A stretch of 64,000 nt of DNA from Cordia subcordata (Eukaryota > Streptophyta > Magnoliopsida > Boraginales > Cordiaceae), in assembly GCA_028554755.1 (NCBI GenBank), contig JAPTOF010000010.1:13464501-13528500 (forward strand), given 5' to 3'. A program made the translations under genes and the position numbers. The notes under the pieces are model-generated. The model saw nothing but the letters and a program-made list of their open reading frames with translations, had not been told where the DNA came from and did no database searches. Of this stretch, positions 23,519 through 35,840 are shown piece after piece; position 1 is the first letter of the stretch, and every line of letters begins with the position of its first letter.

Positions 23519-23779
23519 ATTTTACTTTGTGTTCTTATTTATCTATGGATGTGTGGTATTATTATATGCAAATATTTATTTTTCCACTGTGCCTAGCGTT
23601 AATAATTTAAAATTTGACCTAGGGTTAGTCTTGCATGCCCCATTAGATCCTTCAAACATAACATTAGAACATCACCATAGAATGTCGACGTAAACAGTTG
23701 CCTTGATATTATAATAGGCATTGTTTCTTTTTAAGTCATGATAATAGTCCCTTTGACAGAAATAATTTTAGGTAGTTCA
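23519..23779. other. Spacer between putative solo LTR and Sirevirus A, nothing recognised
   Basis: AT-rich sequence with no gene, repeat or terminal motif that I can support. Confidence 0.4.
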
Positions 23780-24163
23780 ACCAAACTTATGTCCACCACC
23801 TAAAAATTCTCCCTTTAAGACTTCACAACACGTCCACTAGATGAAAATGCTTCTTCAAATGTTGGTGAAAGACAAACCAACTATTTTACAACTCTTTGAG
23901 GCCAACTTGTTCAAAAAAAACCCAAGTGAAAGCACTTCACTAAGGTTTTCCACACTTTTGTATAGCCAAGAATTCACTCACTAATCTATCCTAGCTATAA
24001 AGTGTAAATGCAATTGATAATGATGTGAGAAAATACAAATCTTGCTCAAAATCTCACCAAATAGATATGAAAATGAATAGCTCTTTGTATACCCCAAGGA
24101 TAGACAATCGAAAGCTCAAAGATGAATTGTAATGCTTAATTGTATGTTGAAAAGCTTTAGAAA
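23780..24163 (-). repeat. 3' LTR fragment of Sirevirus A
   Basis: Matches 28125-28490 in direct orientation (shared blocks CAATTGATAATGATGTGAGA and AATGAATAGCTCTTTGTATA). It begins abruptly at about 24160 where RT coding sequence stops, and loses similarity left of about 23780, so both LTR ends are missing. Confidence 0.88.
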
Positions 24164-24690
24164 GTCGCTTAATCTTTCATACCAAGCTTGAGGGGCTTGT
24201 CTCAAATTATATAATGCTTTCTCAAGTTTATACACATGATTAGGAAAAACATGTATCTTCAAAACCAGGGGGTTGTTCAATATAAACTTCTTCCTAAATG
24301 AAACTATTCAAGAATGTACTTGTTACATCCATTTAATATAACTTGAAATTCATATGACTACTAAATGCAAGTAGCAAACGGATGGATTCTAATCTAGCAA
24401 CAGGTGCAAAGGTTTCATCATAATCAATACCTTCTTCTTGATTATATCCTTGTGCAACTAATTTTGCTTTATTTCTAGTTATATTACTAGATTCATTGAA
24501 CTTGTTTCTAAAAACCCATTTAGTACTAATAACAGAATGATCTCTAGGTCTTTCAACCAAATTCTAAACTTTATTTCTAGTAAACTAATTAAGTCTGTCT
24601 TGCATGGCACTTATCCAATTCTTGTCCAACAAAGCTTCATTCACATTCTTAGGTTCTAAATGATAGACAAATGCAACATGTTCAGAAAAA
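24164..24690 (-). pseudogene. Truncated reverse transcriptase of Sirevirus A
   Basis: The minus strand encodes the RT start: STKWVFRNKF, KAKLVAQGYNQEEGIDY, ETFAPVARLESIRLLLAF (24560-24333), followed in broken frames by a decayed QAPRAWYERLS-like segment at about 24210-24165. The frame then runs straight into LTR sequence, so the catalytic YVDD region and all of RNase H are absent. In the family this enzyme copies element RNA in virus-like particles. Confidence 0.88.
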
Positions 24691-25199
24691 GCATTTATAT
24701 TATTCCTAGTTCTTACTTCGTTTGACAGATCACCAATGATTTGCTCCTTTGGGTGCTTCTTCACAAACTTCTAACTCTCAGGTGGATTGCTATGAGTTGG
24801 TGTTTACTCCATTTGAGGATCTTGAGTTTGTTCTTCATTTATTTGGAAAGTCATCATTTTGCATTTTACCTTCTTCTTCATTTGATATTTCTTTTTCTTT
24901 TGTTTGTTCCTTTTCTTGTATAGTCTTTTCAAAAAAGTCACCTGCATCAATAATTTCCTTTCTTGGCTCAAAAGGATTAGCTTTATCAAAAGTCATATTT
25001 ATAGATTCTTAAATAAATTGTGTCCTTTTATTAAACACTCGATAAGCTTTGCTTATAGTTGAGTAACCAAGAAATATCCCTTAATCAGATTTAGCATCAA
25101 ATTTATGTAAGTGATCTTTGGTATTCAAAATGAAACATTTGCAACTAAATATTTTAAAGTATGAGATCTTAGGAGTCTTACCATGCCACAACTCGTTTG

Positions 25200-25840
25200 G
25201 AGTTTCGTTGAGAATAGGTCTAATAACAATTCTATTTTACACATAACATGCAGTGTTTACAGCTTCACTTCAAAAGTATGTTGATAAGTTGTATTCTTTA
25301 AACATAGTCCTTGCCATTTCTTGTAACATTCGGTTCTTCCTCTCTACTATCCCATTTTGTTGAGGAGTTTGAGGGGCCGAAAAGTTATTTTCAATACCAT
25401 GCTCGTCATAGAATTGCAAAAAAAGAGAATTCATATACTCAGTGCCATTATCGCTACAAATGCAACTTATAAAATATCCTTTCTTATTTTGCATTTTACA
25501 ACACAATCTTGCAAATTTATTGAAGGTTTCATTTTTGTGTGCAAGAAATATGACCCATGTGAATTTAATATAATTATCAACAATAACAAAACGGTATTTA
25601 GATCCTCCTAAGCTTGCAACATCAATATATCTAAACAAGTCCATATATAACAATTGTAAAGCTCTAGATGTTAAGACCATATTAATTGATTTGAAGGAGG
25701 TCTTGTGTTGTTTATCAAGTTGACATGCATCACATTTTATCTTTTTCAAACTTGATTTTAAGCAAATCTCTAACAAATTCATTTCTAGAAATATTTTTTT
25801 AATAAACTCATATTAGCATGCCTAAGTCTTTTATGCCATA
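25200..25840 (-). pseudogene. Integrase of Sirevirus A
   Basis: Minus-strand stretch 25782-25270 carries the end of the HHCC zinc module (CDACQLDKQHKTSF), then the catalytic core with Asp in LLYMDLF, Asp in CSDNGTEY and Glu in QQNGIVERKN, the D,D-35-E set. All three acidic residues remain. Stops upstream and downstream separate it from protease and RT. Confidence 0.9.
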
Positions 25841-25841
25841 A

Positions 25842-26230
25842 TCAAGAGTTTTCATGCAAAGCAGATAAATAGGTAGCATTTTGGTTTTCAAGTTGATCAA
25901 ATTCAACAGTATATACATTATTATTTCTACAAGCAACAAAGAGCACCTTAACATTATCATAATCATGCACTATGCACTTAGATGATTTGAAAGAAACTTT
26001 ATAACTTTTATCACATAGTTGACTAATGCTAAGTATATTAAATTTAAGACCTTCTACTAGTAGCACATTATGCATAGCAAGTGAATTCTTGTTACCAATG
26101 ATTCTTCCTTTGCTATTGTCTCTCAATGTCGCATCTTCTTCTTTAATTCTTTTAAGGTCATAGAATAGCGAGAGGTCACAAGTCATGTGTTTTGACCATC
26201 CACTGTCTAGAATCTATTTCTTTCCTTCAC
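25842..26230 (-). pseudogene. Protease and GAG-pre-integrase region of Sirevirus A
   Basis: Begins with the copia protease active site ILDSGWSKHMT (DSG at about 26207-26199), followed by LLVEGLKFNILSISQLCD, typical of the segment before integrase. A stop precedes the active site. The WLWHRRLGH start of the integrase zinc module is decayed near 25840. Confidence 0.88.
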
Positions 26231-26699
26231 TTTTACCTACACATTAGGAGAAAACAAGAGAGCTTCATATTGGTCCCTAATTTCTTGGGTCCATGAGGTT
26301 AGTCTCAATTTTGGCTTTTACAACCCATTTAGATCTTTGTCAATGTGGAACAAGAGTAACTCTATCATGTAGTTTCTTAATATAACATTAAGAAGAAATA
26401 TGACCATTCTTTTCACAGTATGTACAAGTAATAAAAGATTTTAAAGGTGCAGTAGAAGATGATGCTTTCACAAAATACTTTTTTCGGTTGTAGACTCATA
26501 ACTAAGTCCACTTTTGTCAAACATAATATTTTGTAAGCCAAGCAATTTTTCGAGATTTTCTTGTCTATTTGTAAACTTACTCACAATCATTTGTAAGTCA
26601 TTGTTTTTCTTTTTCAATTCATTTATGTTTTCCAAAAGAGATGCATTTTTCTTTTCAAGATCTTCTTTTTCTTTTTAAAAAAGTTTTCAAACTCTTTTG

Positions 26700-27863
26700 T
26701 ACAACTTTCTTTTTGCTTAAAACAATTGAGAAATCATCATGTAACTTTGTTCTAATTCTTCAAGAGTGAATTTTTATCATCATATGAAAGATAGTTCATG
26801 GAGTCACTTACCTCATCTTTGTTTGTCACGAGACATACATAGTTTGCAACTTCATGTTCTTCTTCATTTTCTTCTTCATTTTTGGAGTTATCCCATATGG
26901 CTTTGAGAGCTTTTCCTTCTCTTTGTTTTGTCAATTTTAGACAATTAGTTTTGATATGACCTGATTTGTTGCAGTTGAAGCATTTGAGTTCTCCATTCAA
27001 CCTTTCTTTAGATTTTCTCCTTTCTTTGCCTTTGTTCTTTGAATTTTCTCATTTCTTCCACTTTTTGTATTTCATGAATTTTCTGTAATTCTTTGCAGGT
27101 AAGGTCATCTCTTTATCTTTGGATTCATCACTATTTTCTTCATCACTTGAAGAGCATTTGTAGGGAACAAATGCCATGGATTTCTTCATTTTCTTATCCT
27201 TTTCTTTTGTGCTTTGAGTTCTAACTCGTGTCATGAAAGAACCAACTAGCTCATTTAGAGTAAGCATGTTGAGGTCTCATGCTTCTTTCACAGCTGTCAC
27301 TTTTGGTTGCCATTAAAACAGTAGACGTCTTAGCAGCTTTCTCACCATTCGTGCATTTGAGTATTCCTTTCAAGTTCCTTAAGACTATTAGTGATTTCAA
27401 CAAATCTAGAAAACATACATTCAATATTTTCACTTGGTTCCATTTTGAAGCTTTCATATTTTTTAACAAGCATGCTGATTCTAGATTCTTTAACTTGACT
27501 GGTACCTTCATAAGTAACTTCAAGTTGATCCTAAATTTCTTTAGCAAAAACACATCCCATAACTCTAGCAAATTTAGTAGCATTTAATCCAACATACAAG
27601 GTATACAAAGCCTTAGTATTCAATTCAACAAGTTTATAATCTTTCTCATCCTATTCATCTTCTGTTTTCAATACTTTCTTATCTCTTACCATTTTCATAG
27701 GATATTGTGGTCCATTTTTAACTATTTTTCGTACTTCGTAATAATGAGCCTGCACAAATGCTTTCATTGACATTTTCCAAAAAGAGTAATTAAAGCCATC
27801 AAATATAGGAGCTTTATTAATTGACAAACTTTCAATGGTAGTAGCGTTAACATTATTTGTCAC
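26700..27863 (-). pseudogene. Gag of Sirevirus A with CCHC zinc knuckle
   Basis: Starts at 27863 (MTNNVNATTIESLSINKAPIF, then FNYSFWKMSMKAF), continues in broken frames through the capsid-like part and a Lys/Glu-rich segment (27267-27049), to a zinc knuckle CFNCNKSGHIKTNC at about 26980-26940 and a following acidic stretch. At least three frame interruptions. Gag packages the element RNA in the cytoplasm. The homologous intact order is seen in element B. Confidence 0.88.
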
Positions 27864-27902
27864 ATTAATTCTACTAGTTGTTAAACTATATGTAATACCT
27901 TA

Positions 27903-27914
27903 GCTCCAATACCA
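27903..27914 (-). promoter_or_regulatory. Primer-binding site of Sirevirus A (initiator Met-tRNA type)
   Basis: Minus-strand TGGTATTGGAGC, two bases inside the 5' LTR end (CCATAACA|AG), close to the standard TGGTATCAGAGC complementary to initiator tRNA-Met. Confidence 0.82.
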
Positions 27915-27916
27915 CT

Positions 27917-29515
27917 TGTTATGGGGAAAATAATTTTAAGGGGGAAGGAGGTGAATTAAGATTATGCTACTTTTGCAAATAATAGAACAATTCAATATAA
28001 CTTCAAAAGCAAGAGAATAAACACACTTCACACAGGCAATTTATCAAACAACTTGTAAGCAATGTAGGATTAATTTAAGTAGGAAGAGAAAGAGATAGAA
28101 TGCACCGCAATTTATTGGTCATTCAATCAAGCATACGTTCATCACCTAAGGATTCTCCCCTTAAGACTTCACAACACATCTACTAGATGAAAATGCTTCT
28201 CCAAATGTTGGTGAAATACAACTCTTTGAAGCCAACTTCTTCAAAGAACCCAAGTGAAAGTACCTCACTAAGGTTTTCCACACTTTTCGATAGCCAATAA
28301 TTCACTTACCAATCTATCCTAGCTATGAAGTGTAAATCCAATTGATAATGATGTGAGAAAATACAAATCTTGCTAAAAAAACTCACCAAAAGGATATCAA
28401 AATGAATAGCTCTTTGTATACCTCAAGAATAGACAATCTAAAGCTCAAGATGATTTGTAATGCTCAATTGTATGTCGAGAAGCTTTAGAATGGTGTTTAT
28501 ATAGTGTCAGAAATAGCCGAGGAAGAGCCAAGAATGAGGGATTTTGGGTTAGAGATATTAGAAAATCCTGCCAAAATTAACTCCTAACAAGTATATTCTA
28601 AGACAACTGTGTAGATGTCGGTCGACCGGGTGGGGAGTTTGGCCTTTTCTATGGATTTTCGGTTACCCTGGTTGCCTAGGTTGGTTGCTCAGCCTAGGAG
28701 TCCAATGAGGTCCAAAAAGTTGCAGTTTAGAAACTATCAAAATTGCTCAAATCGAGAGCCCGGCTAGGGGGTCCGACCTTTATCAGAAAATTAGAGTTTT
28801 GGCCCATTTTTGAGATCCCTTTGAGATCATAAAGGATTAGCCATTCAAAGAATAACTTTAGGGATTCAAATCAATGATTAAAGGATTTGATATCACTTTG
28901 AAATCTCAAAGAACTTTAGAGATAAAGAGAGAAATGAGATTTTCAAAAATCTTTCTAAACTAGATATGTAATGGCTAGTTTTTCAAATAGGCTTTGCAAT
29001 CTTAAAAAACCATATCTAGAGGACTAACATCATTTTGAAGTTTCTAGGAATGAGATTAAAAATAGGTTTAGGATGAAAAATTAAAATGAAAAACAAGAAG
29101 AGAAAAAGTCAAGACAATAAATCAGAAAAGAAAGATGAAAATTGAGGTAAATGATCAAGACAAAAGATCAAGATTAGGAAACGTTTGAGCTCTAGAAAGT
29201 AGATTCAAAGATATACACAAATAAGAGCGAAAGAATAAACCGAGCCGTAGCTCTTATGACTTCACGTCTCTGGCCTTATATCTTCCTTTGCTCTTGCCTT
29301 TGTAAAGCTACCTTGATCTTTATCTTCTAGATTCATCCTCTCTTAAGATCACGAGAATTCAATGCAATCTTTCTATGAGCATTCATAAGATACATACTTT
29401 GAAAAAGCATAGCTCATCACATCAAACATTCAATCAATAATCCATTTAATTCAATCATTATGAATCATAGAATATTACTTATTTTCATCATCAAAACATA
29501 AAAATGATAATATCA
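27917..29515 (-). repeat. 5' LTR of Sirevirus A
   Basis: The inner edge is fixed by the primer site. The outer edge is placed near 29515, where a diverged complement of the element-B LTR start (TGATGATGAAAAT) occurs. It contains CGGTCGACCG at 28619-28628 and other GC-rich CCGGCT/GTCGACC pieces, shared with element B. Confidence 0.7.
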
Positions 29516-29616
29516 TACCATATAATGCTATCATGTAAAAGAGTTATTAAAATCTCCAATAGTCCTCCATTATTATTAATGGGAAAACTTAGTCCTTAAA
29601 TTTTCAAAATGTGTCT

Positions 29617-29885
29617 TCTAGGCCTTGTTCAGAGTGATCTTTTCTTTAAAAATATTTTTTTCTAAAATTTTGGGGAAATGCTTTTTGAGAAATTCAAATT
29701 TTTTGCTTATGAAAAAGCTAAAACTTGAGCTTTTTAAAAGTTCCAGCCTTTTTTGAAATCTATTTCAAATACTTATTGCCAAAAATATGTGTTGTTTCAA
29801 GGAAAAAGAGCTCTTTTAGCAAAAAAGAAAAAAAAATTTCTAGGAGAGAAAGTATTTTTCATGAAAAAGACAACCAAATAACCCA
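29617..29885. mobile_element. MITE, family 1 copy a
   Basis: Ends AGGCCTTGTTCAGAGTGATCTTTT and (inverted) near CATGAAAAAGACAACCAAATAAC. The interior AAGCTAAAA...TTTCAAATACTTATTGCC...AAATATGTGTT matches copy b at 30006-30230. No coding capacity. Boundaries are approximate. Confidence 0.55.
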
Positions 29886-30005
29886 TAATTTCTCAACATA
29901 CTGTTAGTCCAATTAATGCATTTCTTCTAATAGTTAATGGAAACTCATGTCCTAAGGTGTGCCCTTTGACTTTTAAGCTGATCAAATTGTTTATAACCTA
30001 ATTTA

Positions 30006-30230
30006 GGCTCGCTTGGGTTAGTTTTTTCAAAAGTGCTTTTTTTTAAAATTTTTGAAAAATGTGATTATTTTAGAAGCTAGTCGTTTTGACTTCTAGAAAA
30101 AACTAAAAGTGAGATTTTTTTTCCCCAGCATTTTCATAAATCTAATCCAAATACTTATTACAAGAAATATGTCTTTTTTCTTTAGGAAAAAAATGCTTTT
30201 CCATGAAAAGCCAATCCAAACAGGCCTTAA
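30006..30230. mobile_element. MITE, family 1 copy b
   Basis: Begins AGGCTCGCTTGGGTTAG and ends CCAATCCAAACAGGCCTT, imperfect terminal inverted repeats of about 18 bp followed by T/A-rich inverted arms. Related to 29617-29885 and in its termini to 47564-47798. Confidence 0.65.
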
Positions 30231-30439
30231 ACTAGTACAAGCGCTTGTTTTTGTTAGAATAATGAGTTTCTGACATATGGTCAAAGCTTGTTTGACTCAA
30301 AATTTTGAGTAGGTTTTATCAATCAAATTGACTAGTTCTCAATTCTAACACGTTTCTCTTTTTGTATAGATGAACGTGTTATATTTGCATGTCAAAAACA
30401 TATGCTTGGTGAATGAGAAATTAGAGACCACAGTTGGCT

Positions 30440-30990
30440 TTATGTATTGTGTAGGTTTTGGTAAAAATGTTACAATTCTCCTGCATAGGAAGCCCATGAA
30501 ATTTTTCTTCACTTTATATATAAATTTAGAAGCAAGTGAATCTTTTAGATCTCATACTCCTGTCACCTTAGGTAGACCTTTCCTAGTGATTGCAAATGCT
30601 AAAATCAACTATAGGATTGGAGAGATGGAAGTGTCTTTTGGGAATAGGAAGGTGTAAGTTACATGTGACGAATACAAGTGTCCTGTCTTAGATAAGTGTC
30701 CTGAGTGTTTTATGGTAGATGAAATTAAACCATGTATAGAACATACATTTTTTTCACTATTACAAGATGATCCTTTAGAGATTGGGATGGAAGAGTTTGA
30801 CATTAAAGAGTCAGCTAGAAAAGTAAATGCATTATTAGATTCAGTATCTTTGATGAATGTATAATCACATACTTGTCTTGCAGTGCCTTTTTCTACCCTT
30901 GCTAAGGAACCCATGTTACCTTTTATTCAATCTTCACCTACTCTAGAGCTAAATCCATTACCTTTGCATCTCAAGTATAGTTTCCTCATT
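30440..30990 (+). pseudogene. Ty3/gypsy (Athila/Tat-like) pol fragment
   Basis: Plus-strand frame with VTLGRPFLVIANAKINY, GEMEVSFGNRKV, a Cys-containing linker (DKCPECFMVDEI), and LELNPLPLHLKYSF, the conserved run from the end of the aspartic protease into the start of RT in Athila/Tat gypsy elements. In-frame stops occur just after GNRKV and after VSLMNV. It breaks off at about 30990, where minus-strand copia sequence begins, so it is a truncated fragment on the opposite strand to its neighbour. Confidence 0.75.
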
Positions 30991-30999
30991 TCCTTTAAT

Positions 31000-31620
31000 A
31001 AGGAATTCCTTTTCAAGAAAGGTTACGTTTCTAGACACAAACATATTTAGTTTAGAAGGATGGTGTAGCATTCCATACTATTCAAACCTATGTCCTAGCT
31101 TGTTTGGTTAGGTCTCTTTACATAAGCTAGACATCCTCATGTCCCTATATATTTAAGATTTGACCTACATCCTTTCCATATCTCATATAGTGTGAAAGAG
31201 ACTATTTTAGTGGGAACTTTGTTTAGTAAGTATGCCACTATGTCCAAGTCATAACTCCACAGTGAAACTGGAAGACGAGTAAACCCCATCATGGATTTCA
31301 CCATGTCCAACAAAGTTCAATTTCTCATTTTTGAATACCCCATTTACGTGGAGGTGTTTCAAAAGGAGTCTACTATGAGAGAATCCCATTATTTTCAAGA
31401 CATCCTATGAATTCTTTTGATAGTTATTCACCTCACCTGTCAGTTCTAAGTATCTAAATACTCTTACTGTTTGTTCTTTAACTTTATCATGGAATCTTTT
31501 GCACATTTTAAAGGATTCAGATTTGCATTTTATAAGATACACAAAATCCATATTTAGACATATCGTTAGTGAAGGTGATAGAGGAGGAATATCCTCTTTT
31601 GGCTTGAGTTCTCATTATTC
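31000..31620 (-). pseudogene. Copia relic C, distal integrase half (left of the MULE)
   Basis: Minus-strand pieces resemble the middle and end of a Ty1/copia integrase: near 31600 RGYSSSITFTNDMSKYG and further left FVSRNVTFLEKEFLIKGN. Many stops. The upstream half of the same protein continues at 39383, beyond the MULE, so the two were one ORF before that insertion. Confidence 0.75.
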
Positions 31621-31746
31621 GGATTTTTTTTTTCAAAAATGACATATTTTTTCATAATTTTTTAAAAAATGGCATTGTTTTTTACGCTTTTCAAAAATAG
31701 CGCTTTCAGGTTCTCACAACCCGGCATTGGGTTACAAAAACATGAA
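31621..31746. repeat. Left terminal inverted repeat of the MULE
   Basis: Pairs with 39250-39382. T-rich start, then a sub-terminal zone (to about 31950) with repeated GAAACCC/CCCGAAA motifs. Confidence 0.82.
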
Positions 31747-32880
31747 ACAACAAGCAAAAACCTGATTTTTGGCAAGTTGGAATAGCACCTACACGTGTGT
31801 TGAATTTGGGGAATGGAAACCCGAAACAAGAAAGAAATCCCAATTTGGTGTGTCGATTCAAATTTTGAATTGCTCAATATTTAATATGCCTAGGGACTTG
31901 AGTTTGGATTTTGAAACCCCGAAATGGAGAAAGAAAACCCGATTTCACCTTATAAAATGACAAACCACTCTTCCTCTCCTCTTGCTCCTCTCTATAACCT
32001 ATTCTTCTTCCCCAACCCTTCCCGAGCTGCAAATTGCAAAAATATCACTCTTTCCGACCTTTTCTTCCCAAAACTTCCCTCAAGCCTAAGAAATTGCCTC
32101 TTCTTCTAAGTAGTTAACCTTTTGCGTTATTTTTTATATGTTTTATGATAGTTTTTGCTATTTTCTTTTATTTCATATGTTATTTAGATATAGATAAGAT
32201 GGTTGTTTAGTTTAGATTTAGATATGTTAATGATATTAGTACGTTGCTTAGATTAAGATTATGTTATATTTTGTTTTGATACGTTATGGTGTGATATATA
32301 TGATTTATGATTTATGTGAATTTAAGAATTTTTAGAAATTTAAGAATTTATAAGAATATATGATTTACAGGAATTTAGAAATTTTTAGCAATATATGATT
32401 TAAGGAAATAAAATTAATATGAATGTATTAATTTTTGTTATTTATAACAAATCATTATTGAATTAAATTTATGTAGTTATTTTAATTAATATGTATGGAT
32501 TGATTTTTAGATTTTAAGAATACTAAGGAATATACAATTTAGAAAAATTAGGAATTTTAATTTTTTTTGGAAATTAGGATTTGTACGATTTATAAGTTTT
32601 TAAGATTTATAGGAATTTTTAAGAAAATTATGGAAATTTTTAAGAAATTTAAGATTTATGGGAAATCAGGATTTTTATGATCTACAAGAAATTTTAGAAT
32701 ATTTAGGAATATATGGTATAAGAAAATAGAATTAATATAAACTTATTGATTCTTGTCATTTAAATCTAAATAACGACTTATTTAAATTTAAGTAATTTTG
32801 TTAATTAATACGTAGTGATTGATTTTTAAGATTTGAAGAAAATTGAGGAAAGTGTAATTTATAGGAATATAGGAAAATAT

Positions 32881-32926
32881 GATGATGATGATGGTGGTGG
32901 TGGTGGTGATGATGATGATGATGATG
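32881..32926. repeat. (GAT)n/(GGT)n microsatellite
   Basis: GATGATG units pass into GGT units and back to GAT. Lies in the long non-coding leader of the PMD gene. Confidence 0.9.
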
Positions 32927-33085
32927 TATGTATGTATAAATTAATTTTTACATGTTAAGAAAATTAAGGAATTTGCAATTTATAGGAATTTGAGAAAATA
33001 TTGATTTTGTGATTTATAACAATTTATTGGTTTAGATTTTATGAAAATTAAGAAATGTGCAATTTGTAGAAAATAGTTAAATAAG

Positions 33086-33160
<75 letters not shown>

Positions 33161-33174
33161 GTTATTGTTGTTGT
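33086..33174. repeat. (ATT)n microsatellite, about 28 units
   Basis: Long uninterrupted ATT/TTA tract with GTT units at the end, about 130 bp before the PMD start codon. Confidence 0.95.
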
Positions 33175-33304
33175 TAGTTTAATTGTTATTTGTTATTATT
33201 GTATCATTATTACTGATTCATCATCATCATCTTTATAATTATTATTATTAGTAAATGTTATAATTTAATTCAAAAATACTATTATTTTTTGTTGTCGCAT
33301 ACAT

Positions 33305-35840
33305 CATGGCTGTCAGACCTAGACCAGATGATGCCTCTTCGTTCGTATACTACACCTAGAATCGCGCTCACTATCTCATAGAGTCTAACTCGTATGGAGA
33401 ACTGAGGGTTCAAAAGTCTGATGAGGAGCTATATCTGGAGCCTGAGCACCCAATGTACAAGATGCGTTAGTTGCACCAGTTTTTATGATTGTTATGTTGC
33501 AGGCTGGCATGGGATGAATTATGCCTTTTTGATGGCATTGATTAAGAGATGACATATAGAGACACACACATTCCATCAACCAGTCAAAGAGGCCACGATC
33601 CCCCTGCAAGATGTGGTCATATATTAGGGTTTACTTATTTGTGGTGAGCTTATCCCGGTGTTTAATACAACAAAACTATTTTTGATGGAGAGGCAGCAGC
33701 ATTTTCGGGATATTTGTGGCATTGAGGTGCCCTAGGACGCTATTAAAGAGCAAAAAGTGAAGCTTACTACACCAAAGAAAATACACGGTCAGACCCATTT
33801 AGAGAATTCTTGCATTGAGTAGGCAGTGCAGCATGCATGCTTGTGGATACTTTTGTTTATAGATGGCCATCTTTTCTCTGACACTTGTGGTCATAAGGGG
33901 AACCCAAAATGGTTATTCCTATTGTAGGACTTTGAGCACATGAAGAGTTATAACTGGGGTGCTGCTACATTGTGCTATTTGTATAATTAGTTGTGCCACA
34001 CCGTCCGACAAGATAGAGTGAACTTACGCGGCCCCACTACTTTGATTATGGTCTTAGAATTTGTCAATTGCATATGTTTACAAATTAAAGATGTCTTTAT
34101 TTGTGTTGACACTATTTCTTTCTCACTGCAATTTTGGACTTGGGACTGGATGGTTTGTTTCTGACCTACACTCCTTTCGCCTACATAAAAGCACAATTAG
34201 GCGAGGATACATGCCATAAAGAGGGATTAGAACTCACCTAGTAAGCCACGAGAAGCAATTTTCAATGTCCCAAAGGGGTACCGGTGGATGACCACTAGGG
34301 TTTGGTTGTATATCGTAATATGCTTGACCGTATGCATCCCAGTCAGGTTAAAAAAATGTTGAATTTAATATGTACTTAATTGTACCCACTGTTTAAATTT
34401 GACTAACACTAGTTAAACATTTTTTATTCAGTTTAAATGGTAGCTATTTGATTATATACTTGAATAGCTACCAAGTTATTATAAAGAGAGGATTAACTGG
34501 TGGAGGTTACGGTTCCCCTAATATTCAAGCTCATGGTGGAGACCCGAGCATGTGATATGACAGTTTGGTAGGAGGCTGTCTTTCCCCCATGTACCTGGCT
34601 CGCCTATCTCCTATACACACCTCAAAGGGACTGACCAAATGAAAAACGAAGAGTTAAATGTGTTTAAACTGAAGTGGAATAATCACCAATAGACAGTCTC
34701 AGGCATTATTGAGGATGTGGTAAATCCAATGGCCCTGGAAGAGTACATACTGTGGTACCACCTTCGACCCATTATATAGGTCAGTCATCCAGGTCCGTAA
34801 CAGCAGCATTAAGGTTATGTTGTAACCGCGCATGATGAGACGCAACTGGTGAGCAAAACATGGTATCTTGTGGCATTGCCTTATGTTTAAAACGCAGTCG
34901 AAAGTTGATATTTTGTGTTTTGTGTGTTATGTTTTAAGTAGGTGACAATGATACAGCATGTGTACCACCACATGCAACGATTGAGGGAGCAACACACCCA
35001 AGGGACTTTTTGTTTTGAGGATTTCTGGTCACAGTTGGATGTTATGATAGGCTACTGCTAGCGGACGCTTCACCAGATAGAGCACAAGCATTTCCTAGCA
35101 CTACTTGCCTATTATGAGATCCTCCATACATCGATCCAATAATAGTCGCAGTAGACTTCACAATACTAGAACCAACCGTCCCAGCACATGTAATGGACCC
35201 AGCCATCACAACAGACTCCAATGTGGATGCAGTCACATTAGACATAACCGATGCCTAGCAAACTTGGTAGCCGCAGTGGATGATGCCAATGCTAAGTCAA
35301 GGCTTACCTTTTGGTCGTCAGGGGGGATCGTCCTTGACGTACGATGCTGAGAGATCGTCATCCTACATGTAGTTCACCCCTCAGGGCCAGGGCATCCCAT
35401 TGACGGGAAGCATGCCTCTTGTTCTGCAGCAGGCAATTATCCCCATTCATTAATAACCCCACACAAATGCAGATGATGCCTTCCGCTTGCATGCTGATGT
35501 AGTCAACTATGCAAGTAGGCCATGATATGGGTTAGACCAATTGCAGTGGCCTGTTCATGGACCAAACCGATGTTCGCGGGCAGGGCACAGGCCAATCAAA
35601 GTACATGGAGCCCACGCCTTCTCGCTTTAACCTCGTTCACACATACCTTGATGAGCAAGCTGTCCATCAGCAATCGGACCGCAGCTTCAAAATCAATAGT
35701 CGCAAGCACAAAGGTTCAGACTCGGCATTCGTAGGCATAACAGCCTCCACCTCGATGACAGAAGAAATAGGCAGAGCATCTACCACTGCCACCGCGACAA
35801 CAGCTACCTCGCTAGAAGAAGGGGCAGGAGCCACCTTCTA
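33305..35840 (+). pseudogene. Plant mobile domain (PMD) pseudogene inside the MULE
   Basis: Starts at ATG 33305 (MAVRPRPDD). Landmarks across frames on the plus strand: THTFHQPVKEATIPLQDV, FLFIDGHLF-like, MKSYNWGAATLCYLYN, then LSPMYLARL, and WYHLRPII. These follow the order of the plant mobile domain. The end (35557-35841) is a Ser/Thr/Gln-rich tail. Numerous stops and frame changes are present. PMD proteins such as MAIL1 act in heterochromatin silencing in Arabidopsis; transposon-borne copies are known but their role is unclear. Confidence 0.82.

Larger units (their letters stand above)
23780..29515 (-). mobile_element. Sirevirus-type Ty1/copia retrotransposon A, degraded and internally deleted
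   Basis: Minus-strand order: 5' LTR (about 29515-27917), Met-tRNA-type primer site (27914-27903), gag with zinc knuckle, protease, integrase, truncated RT, then a 3' LTR fragment (24163-23780). The LTR fragments 23780-24163 and 28125-28490 are in direct orientation and closely similar. Its proteins and LTR resemble element B at 49.6-59.4 kb, so both belong to one family, with A clearly older. RNase H, polypurine tract and the first part of the 3' LTR are deleted. Every coding section has stops. Confidence 0.9.

Noticed and set aside
33086..33174. Repeat tract considered as a CRISPR-like or satellite array
   Set aside because: Simple ATT trinucleotide microsatellite with no spacers; the organism is a plant.
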